Part shown: piece after piece, positions 1-12,179 of the stretch
Layout: every line of letters starts with the position of its first letter
Position numbering within the stretch: the first letter of the stretch is position 1
Translations under genes and position numbers: made by a program
NCBI RefSeq assembly: GCF_037893015.1
Contig: NC_133662.1
Span: 202,090,009-202,154,008, forward strand
Length of the DNA: 64,000 bases
Source: Macrotis lagotis
Taxonomy: Eukaryota; Chordata; Mammalia; Peramelemorphia; Peramelidae
Reading direction: 5' to 3'
The notes under the pieces: generated by a model
Told to the model about the DNA's origin: nothing
Database searches by the model: none
What the model saw: only the letters and a program-made list of their open reading frames with translations

Positions 1-544
1 TAGGGAGAAGTTTCATAACATTATTGAATCATCATTTCCTCATCTATGGTAACACAAAATTGTGTGGTTTATAATACTTATGATACAGAGGTTTATTTAG
101 TTATTCTATTTTTATTAAATTGCTTTGAGATATCATTGGATTCAAAAAGATTCCAGATGTTTATTGAAGAAAATAGGACATAACAAATCAAGATTAGTGA
201 ATTGAGTTGAGGGGATGATAAACCATCAAAATTATAGTTAAAGAATGATTTGCTGGGCAACTAAATGATGACAAAAATCCCATTACTCTCAAGTCCAAAG
301 AATCCAAAACTTTTAGTACTTGAATTTGTTTTTATAGTTCTCTTCCTGCTTTCATGAGAAAGAGACAAATGACAAACAAAAAAGCTATCAGTAAGATCAT
401 GTTTTAAAATAACACAAAATTCCAGAAGACATCCTTGAGTCATCATCATCAAATATTTATGAAGTATCTGCATTACATTTGCCATTAACTGCATGGCCTT
501 TGGGAAGATCATTTTACACAGATTCCTTATCTATAAAAGGACTT
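1..544. other. AT-rich sequence, nothing recognised
   Basis: Only short chance ORFs; no clear repeat. Confidence 0.5.
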
Positions 545-812
545 ACTGTTGTTGAGTTATTTTTTTCAGTCATGCCTGATTCTTTATGACCCGATTTGGG
601 GTTTTCTTGACAAAGGTAATGGAGTGGTTTTCCATTTTCTTCTCCAGTTCATTTTAAAGATGAAGAAACTGAGGCAAACAAAGTAAAAGTGACTTTCCCA
701 GGGTCACACAATTAGTAAGTGTCAGAAATCAGATTTGAACTCAGGAAGATGAGTCTTCCTGACTCCAGGTTCTGTACTCTATCTACTGCAACACCTAACT
801 GCCTTTTAAAAG
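545..812 (-). repeat. MAR1-like long SINE, antisense
   Basis: Read on the minus strand it has a tRNA-like head, the MIR/CORE segment (CTGGGAAAGTCAC), then a tail resembling CCAAATCGGGTCATAAAG. This is the long marsupial SINE form. It is old and diverged, without clear flanking duplications. Confidence 0.8.
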
Positions 813-1444
813 GACAATATTGAAATAAATCATCTTTAAAGTCTCTTCAGCTTGAAAATTCTCTTTTATTGTAGAACACTGTGCCATATTCTAGGAAAGC
901 CAAGGGGATAGTTAAATTAGCAAAGTTCCTGCTCTTAAAAGCTTTATAGTTTAGTTGTAAAACAGGATCCATATATGAAAATAGTAATATAGAGCCAGGA
1001 CACATTAAACCAAATTTCTATAATTCAATTCAATGCCTATTTATTAGGTACCTCACATGTAATAAGCGCTATGGCTATAAAGACAAAAAATAAGGAACCC
1101 TTGTTTTTTCAGTGCAAAAATTCATTCTACAATCTGTAGACTGTAATATATGCAAAATTTAGAACTTCTTAGGGAGTTGCCTCAGAACAGACAGGCTAAG
1201 TGACTTACCCTTGTTCCACTAGTAGGTAGGCACCAGACCTGAGACTTGAATCAAAGTGTTTCTTGCTCAGAGTTCAGCACTGAGTTATACTCTGTTGTTC
1301 TTTATATAGGATAATACTATAAGATAATAGTGTTTATAATTCTGATATTATAAATTTCTAAGTACCTTCTGAATCATTCAACGGAGATTGATTTGTCCTT
1401 AGTAAGGAATAAATCATACATTTGTCTTATTAACTCCATGATTC
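813..1444. repeat. Old repeat fragments incl. antisense MIR (about 1140-1290)
   Basis: An antisense MIR-like piece contains GGCTAAGTGACTTACCC and a tRNA-like end. Bases 1025-1110 resemble the repeat seen at 62537 (TTATTAGGTACC...AAAGACAAA). No gene. Confidence 0.5.
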
Positions 1445-1700
1445 TACGTCCCATGGGGATGACATATTGTACTTGGAGTGAGGAAGGCATCGGTTCAAAT
1501 TCTTCTTAGACACTGGCTGTGTGGCTTTGGACAAATCACTTCATATCAATAAATTTCAATTTATTCACTTTCAAAAATGGAGAAAATATTATCATATACC
1601 ACACAGGATTATTATTCACATCAAATGAGATCATATATGTGAAGAGTGCTGGTACTGAAACAAAAGTAACTTTGTCATGGTTCTTTGAACATGATACTTC
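1445..1700 (+). repeat. MIR-like SINE
   Basis: Recognised by GGTTCAAATTC followed by GCTGTGTGGCTTTGGACAAATCACTTC, the CORE segment, and a degenerate 3' part. The open frame over it is incidental. Confidence 0.6.
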
Positions 1701-1789
1701 CCCTCTGTATTTGGGAGGTTTCCTCTCAAATACAGATGTATGTATATCTTACATGTATTTGAGTCATTTGCATTTTGTGTCTCCCTTTA

Positions 1790-1905
1790 GAACATGAACT
1801 TCTTGAGGACAAGGACTATACTTTTGCCTTTCTTTGTATCTCTAGGATTTAACACAGTCCCTGATGCATTGTGAACTCTTAATAAATAATTACTAATTGA
1901 CTAAC
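1790..1905 (+). repeat. L2 LINE 3' end fragment
   Basis: Has the L2 terminal pattern: TTGAGGACAAGGACTAT, a gap, then an ACACAGT...AATAAATAATTACT ending. Bases 1906-2384 show nothing further. Confidence 0.6.
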
Positions 1906-2384
1906 TAAAACCCTTAGAAGGTTGCAAAACTGTATACCATTATTATCATTGTATATTTTGTTCTTTAGCCTGTGTCAAAGTCATACTCTAATGCTTCATC
2001 TTATCCTTGATCTTACCCTGAGTTCTGAAAGACTGTTTCATCATAGAAAGACTAAGAATTCAAATCTGGCAATATGCCTTTTGTCTGTCCTCTAAGAACC
2101 AGTCTAGCTAAGACTTTGATTCACCTCTGGAAATTTGACCAACAGGTAATGAAATTTTTGACAAATGCAGTCAACTTATGAAGACAATGGACAGGTTATT
2201 CTCCAACTTATCAATGTTTTTTCTAATATGTGGCACCCCAAACTGAACATACTTCCCCTGACCAGGAAGAGAGAGTTTATTTGGACTTTCTTTTCAGAAG
2301 ACAAAATGAAAATAATAATAAAAAATATCAATGCTCTAAATGCAAAACAACGCTGAAAATTTACCTCACATCCATTGAATAAAG

Positions 2385-3100
2385 ATTTTTTTTAAAAATG
2401 GAAATAGTTACACTGAAGAGACTATGGGAAGATGGACACACTAATAAACAAATGGTGCAACTGGGAATTGGTTCAAATATTCTAGAAAATAATTTTGAAC
2501 TATGCAAAAAAGTCACAAAATTGTTTAACAAAATAATTCCAATATACTCCCAAGAATGACAGTGACAGAAAGGTCCCATATATAACAAAATATTCATAGC
2601 AATATTCTTTATGGTACCAAAACAAAACAACAAAAAAAAAGAAACAAAATGGATGTCTAACAATTGGGGAATGATTGAATAAATTTGGGTAAATAAATGT
2701 AAAAAGAAGCAAAAAAAATACAAGGAATTCATATTCAATTGGTAGTAAAAAATCTGAAAAACATGAGAACATATGGATGAAATTATATAGTAGAGAGAAA
2801 ACAAAACCAAGAGAATGTGTATAATGACTACAATAATAGAGTATAAAATAACACTAAAAAGAAGCAAAACTCAGATTAATTGCAATGAACAATGTTGGTT
2901 CTATAGAATAGAGAATAAAATACCTATCCCTCCCCTAAGTATAGAAATAAGGTACTATGGGTGAAAAAATGTACACATTGTTACTTTGCTGGTTAGTTGT
3001 GTGTAATTATTTAACTTTGTTTTAAGGGAGGGATGAAATAGGAGTTAGGGAATGACTGAGATACTTTTACAAGTTATCAATTTTAGAAATCCATATAAGA
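2385..3100 (+). repeat. L1 LINE 3' region, sense, decayed
   Basis: Contains CAATTGGGGAATGATTGAATAAATTTGGG and flanks matching (as complement) the antisense L1 at 31.5 kb. That region encodes the end of L1 ORF2, but stops break the frame here. The antisense ORFs over it are meaningless. Bases 3101-3571 are unremarkable. Confidence 0.7.
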
Positions 3101-3571
3101 AAAAAACCCCACCAAAGTCAGTGTATAAGAAGTAGATAGTCCAGATGCTATGTTAGTATACATGATATACTTTAAGAAAGCCTTTAGCATTTGATTAGGG
3201 TTTTAAAGACATATTTACAAATAGCTGAGGCCAAGAATTTAGCAGGTTAGAATGGTGTACATAGGTTGTGATCAGTACCAGTAGAGGGAGTACTCATGTC
3301 AATGAGGTTACACAATTACTATGTTATATCTTCCTTTATGGAAGAATTCATCCAGTGCTCTATGGAGCCAGTATGAATGGAAATGGGGTCCTGAAGAAGA
3401 GTTTGAAGTCCCAGAAGAATGTTCCTGATGTATTATGAGTTTGCATCATATTATGATCATTTTTGGCTTCAGAGGGGAAAGTGCTAAAGGTAGAATTCTG
3501 CCAGGAGAAGTTACCCGATACAAATTTTCAACTTGATAATAGAGAAATAATTTATAAGTATTTGTTCTTTC

Positions 3572-3735
3572 AAAACTGAATGGGGACAGCTAGGTGGTGC
3601 AGTGGATAGAGCACTGGACCTGAGTTCTAATCTGATCTCAGATACTTAATAATTGCCTTGTGACCTTGGGCAAAGTCACTCAAACCCCATTGCCTTAAAT
3701 AAAAATTTTTTTTTAAAAATAAAAAAACTGAATGG
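3572..3735 (+). repeat. Short marsupial CORE-SINE with TSD
   Basis: The SINE body (about 3584-3723) starts GGACAGCTAGGTGGTGCAGTGG and ends in an A/T-rich tail. It is flanked by 12-bp direct repeats aaaactgaatgg at 3572 and 3724. Confidence 0.92.
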
Positions 3736-4594
3736 ACTGTTATAGTAGGTAGTGAGTACTAGAGGTTTTCCATCAGAAGCAGATTGATAATTTGTTCAGA
3801 ATATTGCAGAAGGAATACCTAATTCAGGTAGGAAGCAGACCAAATGACCTCTTGGGTTCCTTTCAACTGAGATTTTTTTTCTAGCCCACTCATAGGCACT
3901 TCCTGGTTGTCCGGAAACATTACTCTGGCAGCATTCCCCTCCTTTACTCCCATAGTTATCCCTGTGAAACTATGTTTGAACCATCTATAAATAGCTATGT
4001 CCAGCTCCTCAACAGATTTCATCTGTGGCAGTTACATCCCTAACAGCAAATGGCCAAAGTCTCAAATGATGAATTCTTGGAGTATAGCCATTCCTCAAAC
4101 ATCAAATCCTTATGAACCAGCTTCATGGGATGACAAAAGAGAAAAAAAAAGAGAAAAGGCCTATATAGAACTGAACAAAGATAAAAGAAATCCTTTTCAG
4201 GGATACCACTATAATTTACTATCAGACAACATAACCTAGCTGTTCCTAGTCTTAAAATGTCAATAGTGGAGAGGGGAAACTGGCAAGAACAGAAAGTAGA
4301 GATAAGGTTTGAAAACAGTTTGAAACAAAATACTGTATCTGGGTAGTGCAGTCCTCTGCTATCATCAGCCATCTACAGAATTAGTACATGCCAATGATGC
4401 ACATTAACATTGACTTCAACTGAACCCCTAGTAACACCACCTATCCATCCTGTTATTTATTTATTTAGGAAACTGTATTAACTGCTATGACACCCTTAGG
4501 TGACTAGGAATTAGGGTGTAGAAGGTATTGTCAAAATTTTGTAGTTTGTACATTCTTCTCATTCCTACTCCCCCCCCCTTCTGGGAAATGGCCA
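3736..4594. other. No gene or clear repeat
   Basis: AT-rich with several short ORFs on both strands, none with recognisable protein features. A C run lies at about 4570. Confidence 0.5.
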
Positions 4595-4790
4595 AATCAC
4601 TTGTTTGTCCTTTATTTTCAAAGAAGACCAGGTCATCAGGGAAACAATACCATGACTTCCAAGTGACTTGGATTTAAGTAAGGGAGGATTGTATAAAGTC
4701 ACCAACCTCACTTTTTTCTCTGAAGTCACCAGGGTTCAGTGGACAGGTTTAGATCATGACACTTGGAGATGACCCCAAATAGAACGAGAG
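4595..4790 (-). repeat. RTE-tailed SINE tail, antisense
   Basis: The complement of this stretch matches the tail of the SINE at 56.27-56.45 kb: GTCACCAACCTCACTTT here, AAGTGAGGCTGGTGAC there. The tRNA-derived head is missing. Confidence 0.65.
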
Positions 4791-5489
4791 AATGCTGCCT
4801 GTTCTGATAATAAACTACTCATTTAAGTGGTGGTCTCCAGACGTTTTTGATCATACAACCCTACCAGTTTCTTTAAAAAATTGACTTTGTGCCATCAAAA
4901 TTTGTATACTTATTTTCATATACTATTCTTCAAATGACTAAATAACACATCAAAATTAGATATTAAAAAGGGTGAAATAAGAAATAATGTTTAATTCTAG
5001 AATCTGTAGGGAGTCACAAGAGTTGAGTAGGGCAATGAATGGTCAGACATGTACTAGGAAAATCATTTTGGCAGTAGGGTAGAGAATGAGTTAGAGAGCA
5101 TTAAGACTAAAGTCAGGGAGGTGAAGAAAAAGACTAGTTAAGAGATAAGGAAGGCTTGAGCTAAGGCTGTTTGAATGAAGGGAAGAAGGGTGGATGTAAG
5201 ACTTAGGGCAGAGACAAAAATGACAAGATTTGGCACTTGTTTGAAGTGATTGAGATAATACCAAAGTCATAAACCTGAGCAACTGAAAGGACAGGGGGGG
5301 TCTTTGACAATGATAAAAAATATGTAAAAGAGGGAGTATGGGAGAGGGAGGAGAGGAGATAACGTAATGAGATATGCAATGAAAATTGCAACTTATCCCT
5401 GGCCTACTTATCCTATGCCTCACTGTGACCTACCAAAAACAAAAGGGGTTAGGGAATGATTCACAGGTTGCTTTCCTGGAACAAAAATC
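4791..5489. other. AT-rich, possible DNA-transposon remnant
   Basis: Bases 4828-4920 (GTGGTCTCCAGACGTTTTTGATCAT...) look vaguely like an hAT terminus. 5040-5110 resembles an old dispersed repeat. The antisense ORFs at 5.1-5.4 kb are composition effects. Confidence 0.3.
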
Positions 5490-5680
5490 CTCCAAGATAG
5501 TAATAATAACTAATATTTATATAGAAATTACTATGTATAAGGCATAGTGCTAAAGTAGTTTTCTAATTTTTTCTCATTAGGTTCTCTTATCTGTTTTACA
5601 GTTGAAGAAACTGAAGCAAACAGAAGTTAATTGACTTGCCCAGGATCACACACAATTAGTAAGTTATCTACTGGTCCACT
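5490..5680 (-). repeat. MIR-like SINE, antisense
   Basis: Contains TTACAGTTGAAGAAACTGAAGC and TTGACTTGCCCAGGATCACAC, the antisense CORE. Bases 5681-6110 show nothing recognised. Confidence 0.7.
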
Positions 5681-6110
5681 TATTATTTAATATGATCGGG
5701 GAGGCCAGGGGCTGCATGTGGAGACAGGGTTTTGTTTTTGGTGTTGTTCTGTTTTTCCACAATGGCACCCATACTGCTGCCACTGTGAGTGCTTGGATTG
5801 GAAATAGGTTACAACTGTTCTAAGGGGGCAACATTGGTCTCAGAATAGAAGTAGTCTGCTTACACATCTGAGGAAGGGGAACAGAATGTGGTAATATTGA
5901 GGGATTATGGGTGAAAAGTAGGTATAGTTGTATGAGAGGCAAACTCCATCATTGGCTATGTTCGGGAGAGTGGCATGTGATCTATCTCCAACCTTCTGGT
6001 AGACTGATCACACAACCCTTGGAGTCAGGTCATGTTTTCCACTTTGGAGACTACTTCAGTGAAGGTCAAGTATGCTAATAAATCTAAATGAATTTATGTA
6101 TATGTTACAA

Positions 6111-6335
6111 GGCAGCTAGGTGGCTCAGTGTATAGAGTTCTAGACCTGAAGTCATGAAGACTCCTCTTACAGAGTTCAAATATAGCCTCAGACATTAGCT
6201 GGGCAAATCACTTACTCTGATTTGCCTCAGTTCCTCATCTGTGGGAAATGGCAAACCACTCCAATACCTTTGCCAAGAAAACCTCAAATAGGAGCAAGAA
6301 GAGTCAGACAGAATTTTTAAAAATGGTTGACTACA
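6111..6335 (+). repeat. MAR1-like long SINE, sense
   Basis: Starts AAGGCAGCTAGGTGGCTCAGTG, has TGCCTCAGTTCCTCATCTG and GGCAAACCACTCCAATACC, and ends near GAGTCAGACAGA. A MIR-like antisense piece follows at about 6480-6605. Confidence 0.8.
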
Positions 6336-6621
6336 ATATAATATACATAAAATGGACTGAATTTTTTTTGTTGGGGAAGGAGATCTGAACTTATGATTTA
6401 ACTGGATTAGGCAATTTCTAGCATTAAAACTGATACCGCAACAGATGGACAACTCATTTGTAATTTATATTCTTTAACTGTTGCTTAAAAGGACTGCAAG
6501 TTTACTTGACTTGTCCATGCTAATATAATTACAACAAAGATAGGACTTGAAACCAGGACTTCATTTCTCTAAGAGCAACAATCTATCCACCACAATATTT
6601 TGCTTCTCTTATATGTTATAT

Positions 6622-6790
6622 AATATATATATATATGTGTGTGTGTGTGAATTTGTATGTATGTATGTATGCATGTATGTCTGTGCTTGTATTTATATGT
6701 ATGTACATATATTTACTTATATATTTTATATATACTTATATATACTTATATATGTATGTGTATATTTATACACATTATATGCTGCATGTA
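6622..6790 (+). repeat. TA/TG/ATGT microsatellite cluster
   Basis: Consecutive (TA)n, (TG)n, (TATG)n and TATA-rich runs. They create Cys/Tyr/Val-rich open frames that are not genes. Confidence 0.9.
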
Positions 6791-7769
6791 TTATGTAATA
6801 TATGGTACATAATGGTAGCTGCATCCATACATATTTATTACAGAGAAATTTTATTTCTGTTCTGTCTCATTTTGAAGTTAGGAGGTTCTAATAATCACAA
6901 AATGTTTCTTAATAATAAGAGATAGATTTGGCAGTGTCTAGCACAGAGGAAGAGCTTAATTATTGCTTATTGATTGCTTGATTGCATAGAAAATCAGTCC
7001 ATTAGAATTGTTTTGTTTTTTAAAAGAGAATTGATTTGCCTGAAAGAACCAACTTTTTTTTTTTTTTTTTTGAAGAACAGATGCATGGAGAAAGTCCTTG
7101 AATACACCATTAACCTGTGCTTTTGTGTCCCAAGATGTGAATGTCTGGTTGGCACTTGGAAGAGAAGAAAGTATCTTTGAGTCAGACTATTTTAATTATT
7201 TATAAAAACATAGCTTTAAATGTCCATCTTTCAATATCTCTCTATCTGTTCACATTGCAAGGCCTTGGGGTTCTTTAATATCTGAAAAATTGAGATGCAG
7301 AGTGTTCATGCACTCTCTTCTTTACAATTCATTTTCAAATTCAGTAGTGTAACAAGGAGTCAATGCTACCCTTCCAGTCAATCATATGAGAACTTGGAGT
7401 CCAACTTCTGGTCATGTATGACTCAGGGCTAAAGGACTTGCCCTCAAAGTATATGAAGAACCCCTTTATTGGTTGCTCAGCTTTAGGAGGTAATGACTCA
7501 GTGTCCCTCTTAAGAGGTAAGAGTTTCCATGAGACCCATTTGGCTTCAATTCTTCCTACAAGTGTCATATAGTGTACTCTCTGCTTTGATGTTTTCTCTT
7601 CACCCCCTCCCCATGAAGCATGGACTCAGTGCAACAAGTTCGCACCTAAATACCTGCTGACCTTTACAATATTTTTTCCTTTTCTTAGTAAGAAACAAGC
7701 ATCAACTTCAAGTTGTCCAGTATGGAAAACACCATTTGGGGTTTGAAACATCTAAAAGTTCTCAATTCC
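6791..7769. other. No gene; L2 tail trace near 6930-6985
   Basis: CAGTGTCTAGCACAGAGG...TTATTGATTGCTTGATTG resembles an L2 end. There is a 20-base T run near 7050. Otherwise unremarkable. Confidence 0.4.
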
Positions 7770-7946
7770 AAGAGTAGTTGCAAGGGTGGTTAGATGGTGT
7801 AGTGGATAAAGCACCGGCCCTGGAGTCAGGAGTACCTGGGTTCAAATCTGGTCTCAGACATTTAATAATTACCTAGCTGTGTGGCCTTGGGCAAGCCACT
7901 TAGCCCCATTGCCTTGCAAAAAAAAAACTTAAAAAAAGAGTAGTTG
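7770..7946 (+). repeat. Short CORE-SINE with 11-bp TSD
   Basis: The body runs 7781-7935 with an A-rich tail. The TSD aagagtagttg lies at 7770-7780 and 7936-7946. It is close to the consensus of the other copies, so fairly young. Confidence 0.95.
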
Positions 7947-8189
7947 ACAACAGAAGCAGCTAAAGTCAGAAGAGGTTTGAGTCTAGAGCAGAGCACTCTG
8001 ACACCTCAAGCTGTTTTGTGTATTGATCAAGCTTCAGTGTTACTCTCCCAAATAAGTGACTGAATCCTGTTTTTTTCGATCCATCTTCTGAATTGTTTTA
8101 TGATTAGCCTTTCTTGTGTCTATAGGAATAAATTGCAAGTCATACTCAATTATAATTATACATTGAGTACCTTATTATTTATTTTTGGA

Positions 8190-8325
8190 GAACACCTAGA
8201 TTTGAGCCATAATAACATGGATAATTCTTCCTCAGAGCACGGGAGGCAATCAGTGTTAGTTGTCTGCCCAAATCAAACTCCCATCCTCTGGTTTCCAGCA
8301 CCAGTGCTCTATCCACTGGGCCACC
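8190..8325 (-). repeat. Degraded SINE head, antisense
   Basis: CAGTGCTCTATCCACTGGGCCACCTAGG is the antisense SINE head; the rest has diverged. Confidence 0.6.
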
Positions 8326-8390
8326 TAGGTTCAGTGGTGGAATTCTTGCCTCCCACTCAGGAGAACCAGTTCATTTCCCAGCCAAAGCTT
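8320..8390 (+). pseudogene. tRNA-Gly(CCC)-like pseudogene with A-rich tail
   Basis: GGTTCAGTGGTGGAATTCTT then GCCTCCCACTCAGGAGA and a T-arm GTTCATTTCCC-like segment ending GCCAAAGC match the tRNA-Gly-CCC D-arm, anticodon arm (CCC) and T-arm as I recall them. The acceptor 5' half is lost or replaced by the preceding SINE end, and the TTC loop is mutated, so it should not be functional. Eight As follow four bases later, suggesting retroposition. Confidence 0.6.
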
Positions 8391-8469
8391 GAAAAAAAAT
8401 CTCTGATACTGAATGAATAAAACCCAACTTCAGTGTTCTTCGCTGAGGCAAAACTTGGTTAGGTAAGTA

Positions 8470-8850
8470 AAGCAGATAAGAGAGGTGGAGCTAGAGTCAG
8501 AATGACCTAAATTCAAATCTGACCTCAGACCCTCACTAGCTACATGACCTGGAGCAAGTCATTTAACCTCTGCTTTCATTCCCTCATCTGCAAATTGGGA
8601 ATAATAGAAGCAGCTATCTCTCAGTGATCATAGAAAGATAAAATGAGAATATATTTGTGATGTATTATTAAGGTTCTACAGAACTGAGGCATATATAAAT
8701 ATTTGCTATGATAATGATGATGATAATGATAATGATGATGATGAATTTTTGGTGAAAGGAAATGATTTTCAGGTGCTCATTTTTACAGATAAATAAACTA
8801 GGGTCAAGGGAAGTCATTGATCTGTCCAAGGCTGCATAGTTGTTAAAAAT
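8470..8850 (+). repeat. MIR-like SINE, (GAT)n and antisense MIR piece
   Basis: A sense MIR at about 8480-8720 (CCTCACTAGCTACATGACC...). GAT/AAT repeats lie at about 8706-8743. An antisense MIR core (TAAACTAGGGTCAAGGGAAGTC) is at about 8760-8850. Bases 8851-9194 show nothing. Confidence 0.65.
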
Positions 8851-9194
8851 AAAAGATGAAATATAGAATCAGGGAGATAACAACAGCAAAAATAAAAAGC
8901 AATAGCACAAAACCAGTAAGCATCACAGCCTCATGCGCATATTCCTGGGGAGCTACTCCTTCCATGTTGATGTTAAACCATAAATACCTTTTAAATCTAG
9001 TCATTCAACCAGTTTTGAAATCATCTAACTTTGCTATCATCTGGTTCAGGTATTTTTATCTTTTCCTCAAGTATAGCATCAGAAACTTTGTTAAATTACT
9101 GAAATTTAGATAAACTATAGTTATAGCATTCCCCTGAAATACCATTGTACTAAGAAGTATCATTTCCTTTTATAAATTTTTATTTTACATTGCC

Positions 9195-9446
9195 TGTGGC
9201 TAAATGGTACAATGGATAGATTGCCAGATTGGAAATCTAGAAAATATGAGTTCATATATGGCTTCAGTCACTCATTGGCTGTGTGACCCTGGGCAAGTTA
9301 CTAACCCTGTTTATTTCAGTTTCCTCATCTGTAAAGAAAAATCTGCAGAAATGGCAAATCACTTCACTATCTTTGTTAAGATGCATGATTCCCAAATGGA
9401 GTCATAAAGAGTTGGACATGACTAAAAGGACTAAACTAACAACAAT
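9195..9446 (+). repeat. MAR1-like long SINE, sense
   Basis: Begins GGCTAAATGGTACAATGGATAG, carries GCTGTGTGACCCTGGGCAAG, and ends GTTGGACATGACTAAAAGGAC. This is the complete long form. Bases 9447-9941 show nothing. Confidence 0.8.
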
Positions 9447-9941
9447 TTCACATTACTTTTCTTTTATATTATCCCCTTTTGCATCAATCCCTGTTGCATC
9501 TAGTCTTATTTCAAATTACTTCCTTTCCAATCATTTCACTAAGAAAACTAAGTTATCTTACACTTTTCTCATTTGTTTATAAAGCTCTTTGATTTGTAAA
9601 GCAGAACAAAATAGTTTATAAATTTGATATCAAAAATAAATAGGAAGTTAGCAAGAGAGCTCCTAGATACCACTGATAGTTTTTTTTATGATTACCAATT
9701 CCTTTTGTACAGATTTATTAACCATACTTTGCTAACATACTTAGAATTTTGGGAGAAATCAGGCCAGTGGTTTTGTGTTTATCTGAAATGAAGCCACAAT
9801 TCATAGATATATGAATAGGGAATATAAAGAAAGAAGGGAAGCAAAAAAAAATTATATCCTCAAATGTTTCTAATCTTACCTTTGTCCCCATCAAGTATAA
9901 CTTTAATTTGTAGTATACTTACTGATCTGTAGTCATATCCA

Positions 9942-10113
9942 CCCTTCACTTTTTTTTTTTAGGTTTTTGCAAGGCAAATGGCATTAAGTGGCTTGCCCAA
10001 GGTCACACTGGTAGGTAATTATTAAGTGTCTGAGATCAGATTTGAACTCAGGTACTCCTGACTCCAGGGCAGGTGCTTTATCCACTGCCCCACCTAGCTG
10101 CCCCTACCCCTCA
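9942..10113 (-). repeat. Short CORE-SINE, antisense
   Basis: Starts with a T tract then AGGTTTTTGCAAGGCAA and ends CCACCTAGCTGCCCC. Approximate flanking repeats: ACCCTTCACTTTT and ACCCCTCACTTTT. Confidence 0.93.
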
Positions 10114-10254
10114 CTTTTTATCTTTGTAACTCTAAAACCTAATGTTGAAGAAAAAATATTAATACTATACATTATGTTTTAGGCACAAATCTGATAGAAG
10201 CTATTTTTATTAACAACATTATTGTAAATCCAAGCATGCTTTGTTATCCTTCAT

Positions 10255-11035
10255 GCTCAATGAGGACCAAAATTACATGCCTATGTTGGGATCAAGGTAC
10301 AGTGTATCTGACTATGTCTGATCAGACCCATAGGAGTTCTGAATGCTCTGCCACATGTTAACATATGAACATTTGGAATTGGAGAGGTCTCTAAATTCGA
10401 ACATCTCAAATTTCTTTTGAGCTGTTAAAGTTCTACTTTGTTCACAGAGCACAGTGACTTCTTTGATGAGGGCATGCCATGCTGAGCAGACCTGTGCCAG
10501 TGTCTCCCATGTCTCACAATCAATTCCAAAATTCTTTAGAGAGCCTTTGAGAGTGTACTTATATCCCTCTTCTGACCTTTATGTGAACGCTTGCTTTCTG
10601 TGAGTTCTCCATAAAATAGTCTTTTAGACAAATGTAAATTTGTCATTCAAACAACAAAGTTATGTTCTCTGCACTAAAGTTTGAATGCTTGGCAGCTTAA
10701 CTCAAGAAAAAACCTCAGTGTCCAGGATCTTATCTTGCCAGGTGATCTTTACATTCTTCTTAAGTCAATTCAAATAGAAGCAATTCAGTTTCCTGGCATG
10801 GTTCTTGTATATACTATACTTGTATATTGTCCAAGTTTCACAGGTCACACAATAGCTCTGTAGACCTTCAGTTTGGTAGGGAATCTAATACATCTACTCT
10901 CCCACAAATGCTTTCAAAGCCTCCCAAATGCAGAACTAGCTCTGACAGTGCATGCATCAACCATATCCTCTATATGTACATTCCTGGAGAGTATACTGCC
11001 AAAGCAAGTGAACTTATCCATTTGTTGTAACTGAT
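10255..11035 (-). pseudogene. LINE ORF2 C-terminal remnant (RTE-like), antisense
   Basis: Read on the minus strand, frames broken by stops keep pieces such as TKLKVYRAIV and LKKNVKITWQDKILDTEV, followed by YGEL and later GLIRHSQIH. This order is typical of the C-terminal part of an endonuclease/reverse-transcriptase LINE. The clade assignment is tentative. It is long dead. Confidence 0.6.
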
Positions 11036-11172
11036 GGTATGGATGGTATGGTGCTGGATGGGGGAGAATCTCTGTTTTCTTGGTGTTGTCAGGCCAAAAT
11101 TATCACAAGTAGGAGAGAATGGATCCACACTTTAGGTTACACAAATAACATCAACTGAGCTACTTAATTCAA

Positions 11173-11252
11173 AAATGTAGCAAGCAGACACTTCATAATT
11201 ACCTAGCTATGTGACCTTGGGCCACAAAACAAAATAAAACAAATGTAGCAAG
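11173..11252 (+). repeat. Severely 5'-truncated SINE with 12-bp TSD
   Basis: Only the SINE 3' part (CAGACACTTCATAATTACC...GACCTTGGGC) and a CAAAACAAAATAAAAC tail are present. They lie between exact repeats aaatgtagcaag at 11173 and 11241. Confidence 0.85.
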
Positions 11253-12179
11253 AACATACAATTATTCCACTCTTCTTCCAACACCTTGGTGCGTGTACTT
11301 ACCTCTATATCTCTTCTGTCCCTGGGAGAATAAGCTTAAAGCTTAACTCAGTTCTCATGCAGCATCTGTCCCACCAAGTTTACAACTTTGCTGAATGAAT
11401 CTTTGTCTGAATTACTGCTGGTCTGGGATCTTGAAAGTCATTTCTAAAGGTTGCTCCTTATTCCTTGGCTGTAAAAGCTATATTAGACCTGTCTTCCAAT
11501 TTCCTTAAGTTCTCTTAATCTTCAAAATTTCTAGTGTTGAAGGTTGATTTCCTTTGCTTAAAAAAGAAAAAAATAGAACAAAACAAAAGTAAAAACAAAA
11601 ATAGAGGCCCAATGACTACACTTTCTCTGATCTTGCCTTTTAGGGTCATATCATGAGACCATGCAACCTTAGATGGGGAGAGGATTGTAAAGCCTTTCCC
11701 CTGACAGCAATGGTTTTTCACCAGATTAAGTGTGTGTGAAGAATTCACCAACTGGACTAAGACAGAATAAGAGTAAAGGGGGAAGTAGCCATATCTTTGA
11801 GTATCTCCAAAGCCAAAGTCTGTTCTTCAATATGTGGTTAGCTAACCAGAAACAGTTACATAATGTCCACTCCATTGTCTCTCAAGGTATTTCCCGTATA
11901 TATGTCATCATATCACACATATAGAGACTTATGCCTTAGCCTCTCCATATGGAAAGATGTTGTCCCAGCTGCTCCGCACATGTACCAGACACCCCCCACC
12001 TTAAATTGGCTTATCCCTCCTTAATTCACATTCTCAGAACTCTTTTCTTTTGACTCATTATACATTTTTCTGGGAAAGACTTCAAAGAAATATTTATTAT
12101 ATTTTAAATATTCTTCTAAACTAGCCCAAGTAAGTTGAATTGTGAAACTATAATACAAAAATTTCTATGATAAAAGTAT
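11253..12179. other. No gene or clear repeat
   Basis: AT-rich; short ORFs only. Confidence 0.5.

Noticed and set aside
2361..2867. 168-codon minus-strand ORF, membrane-protein-like
   Set aside because: It is the non-coding strand of an L1 3' region; hydrophobicity comes from T-rich sequence.
6547..6925. Cys/Tyr/Val-rich ORFs at 6.5-6.9 kb
   Set aside because: They are produced by TATG/TG microsatellite sequence.
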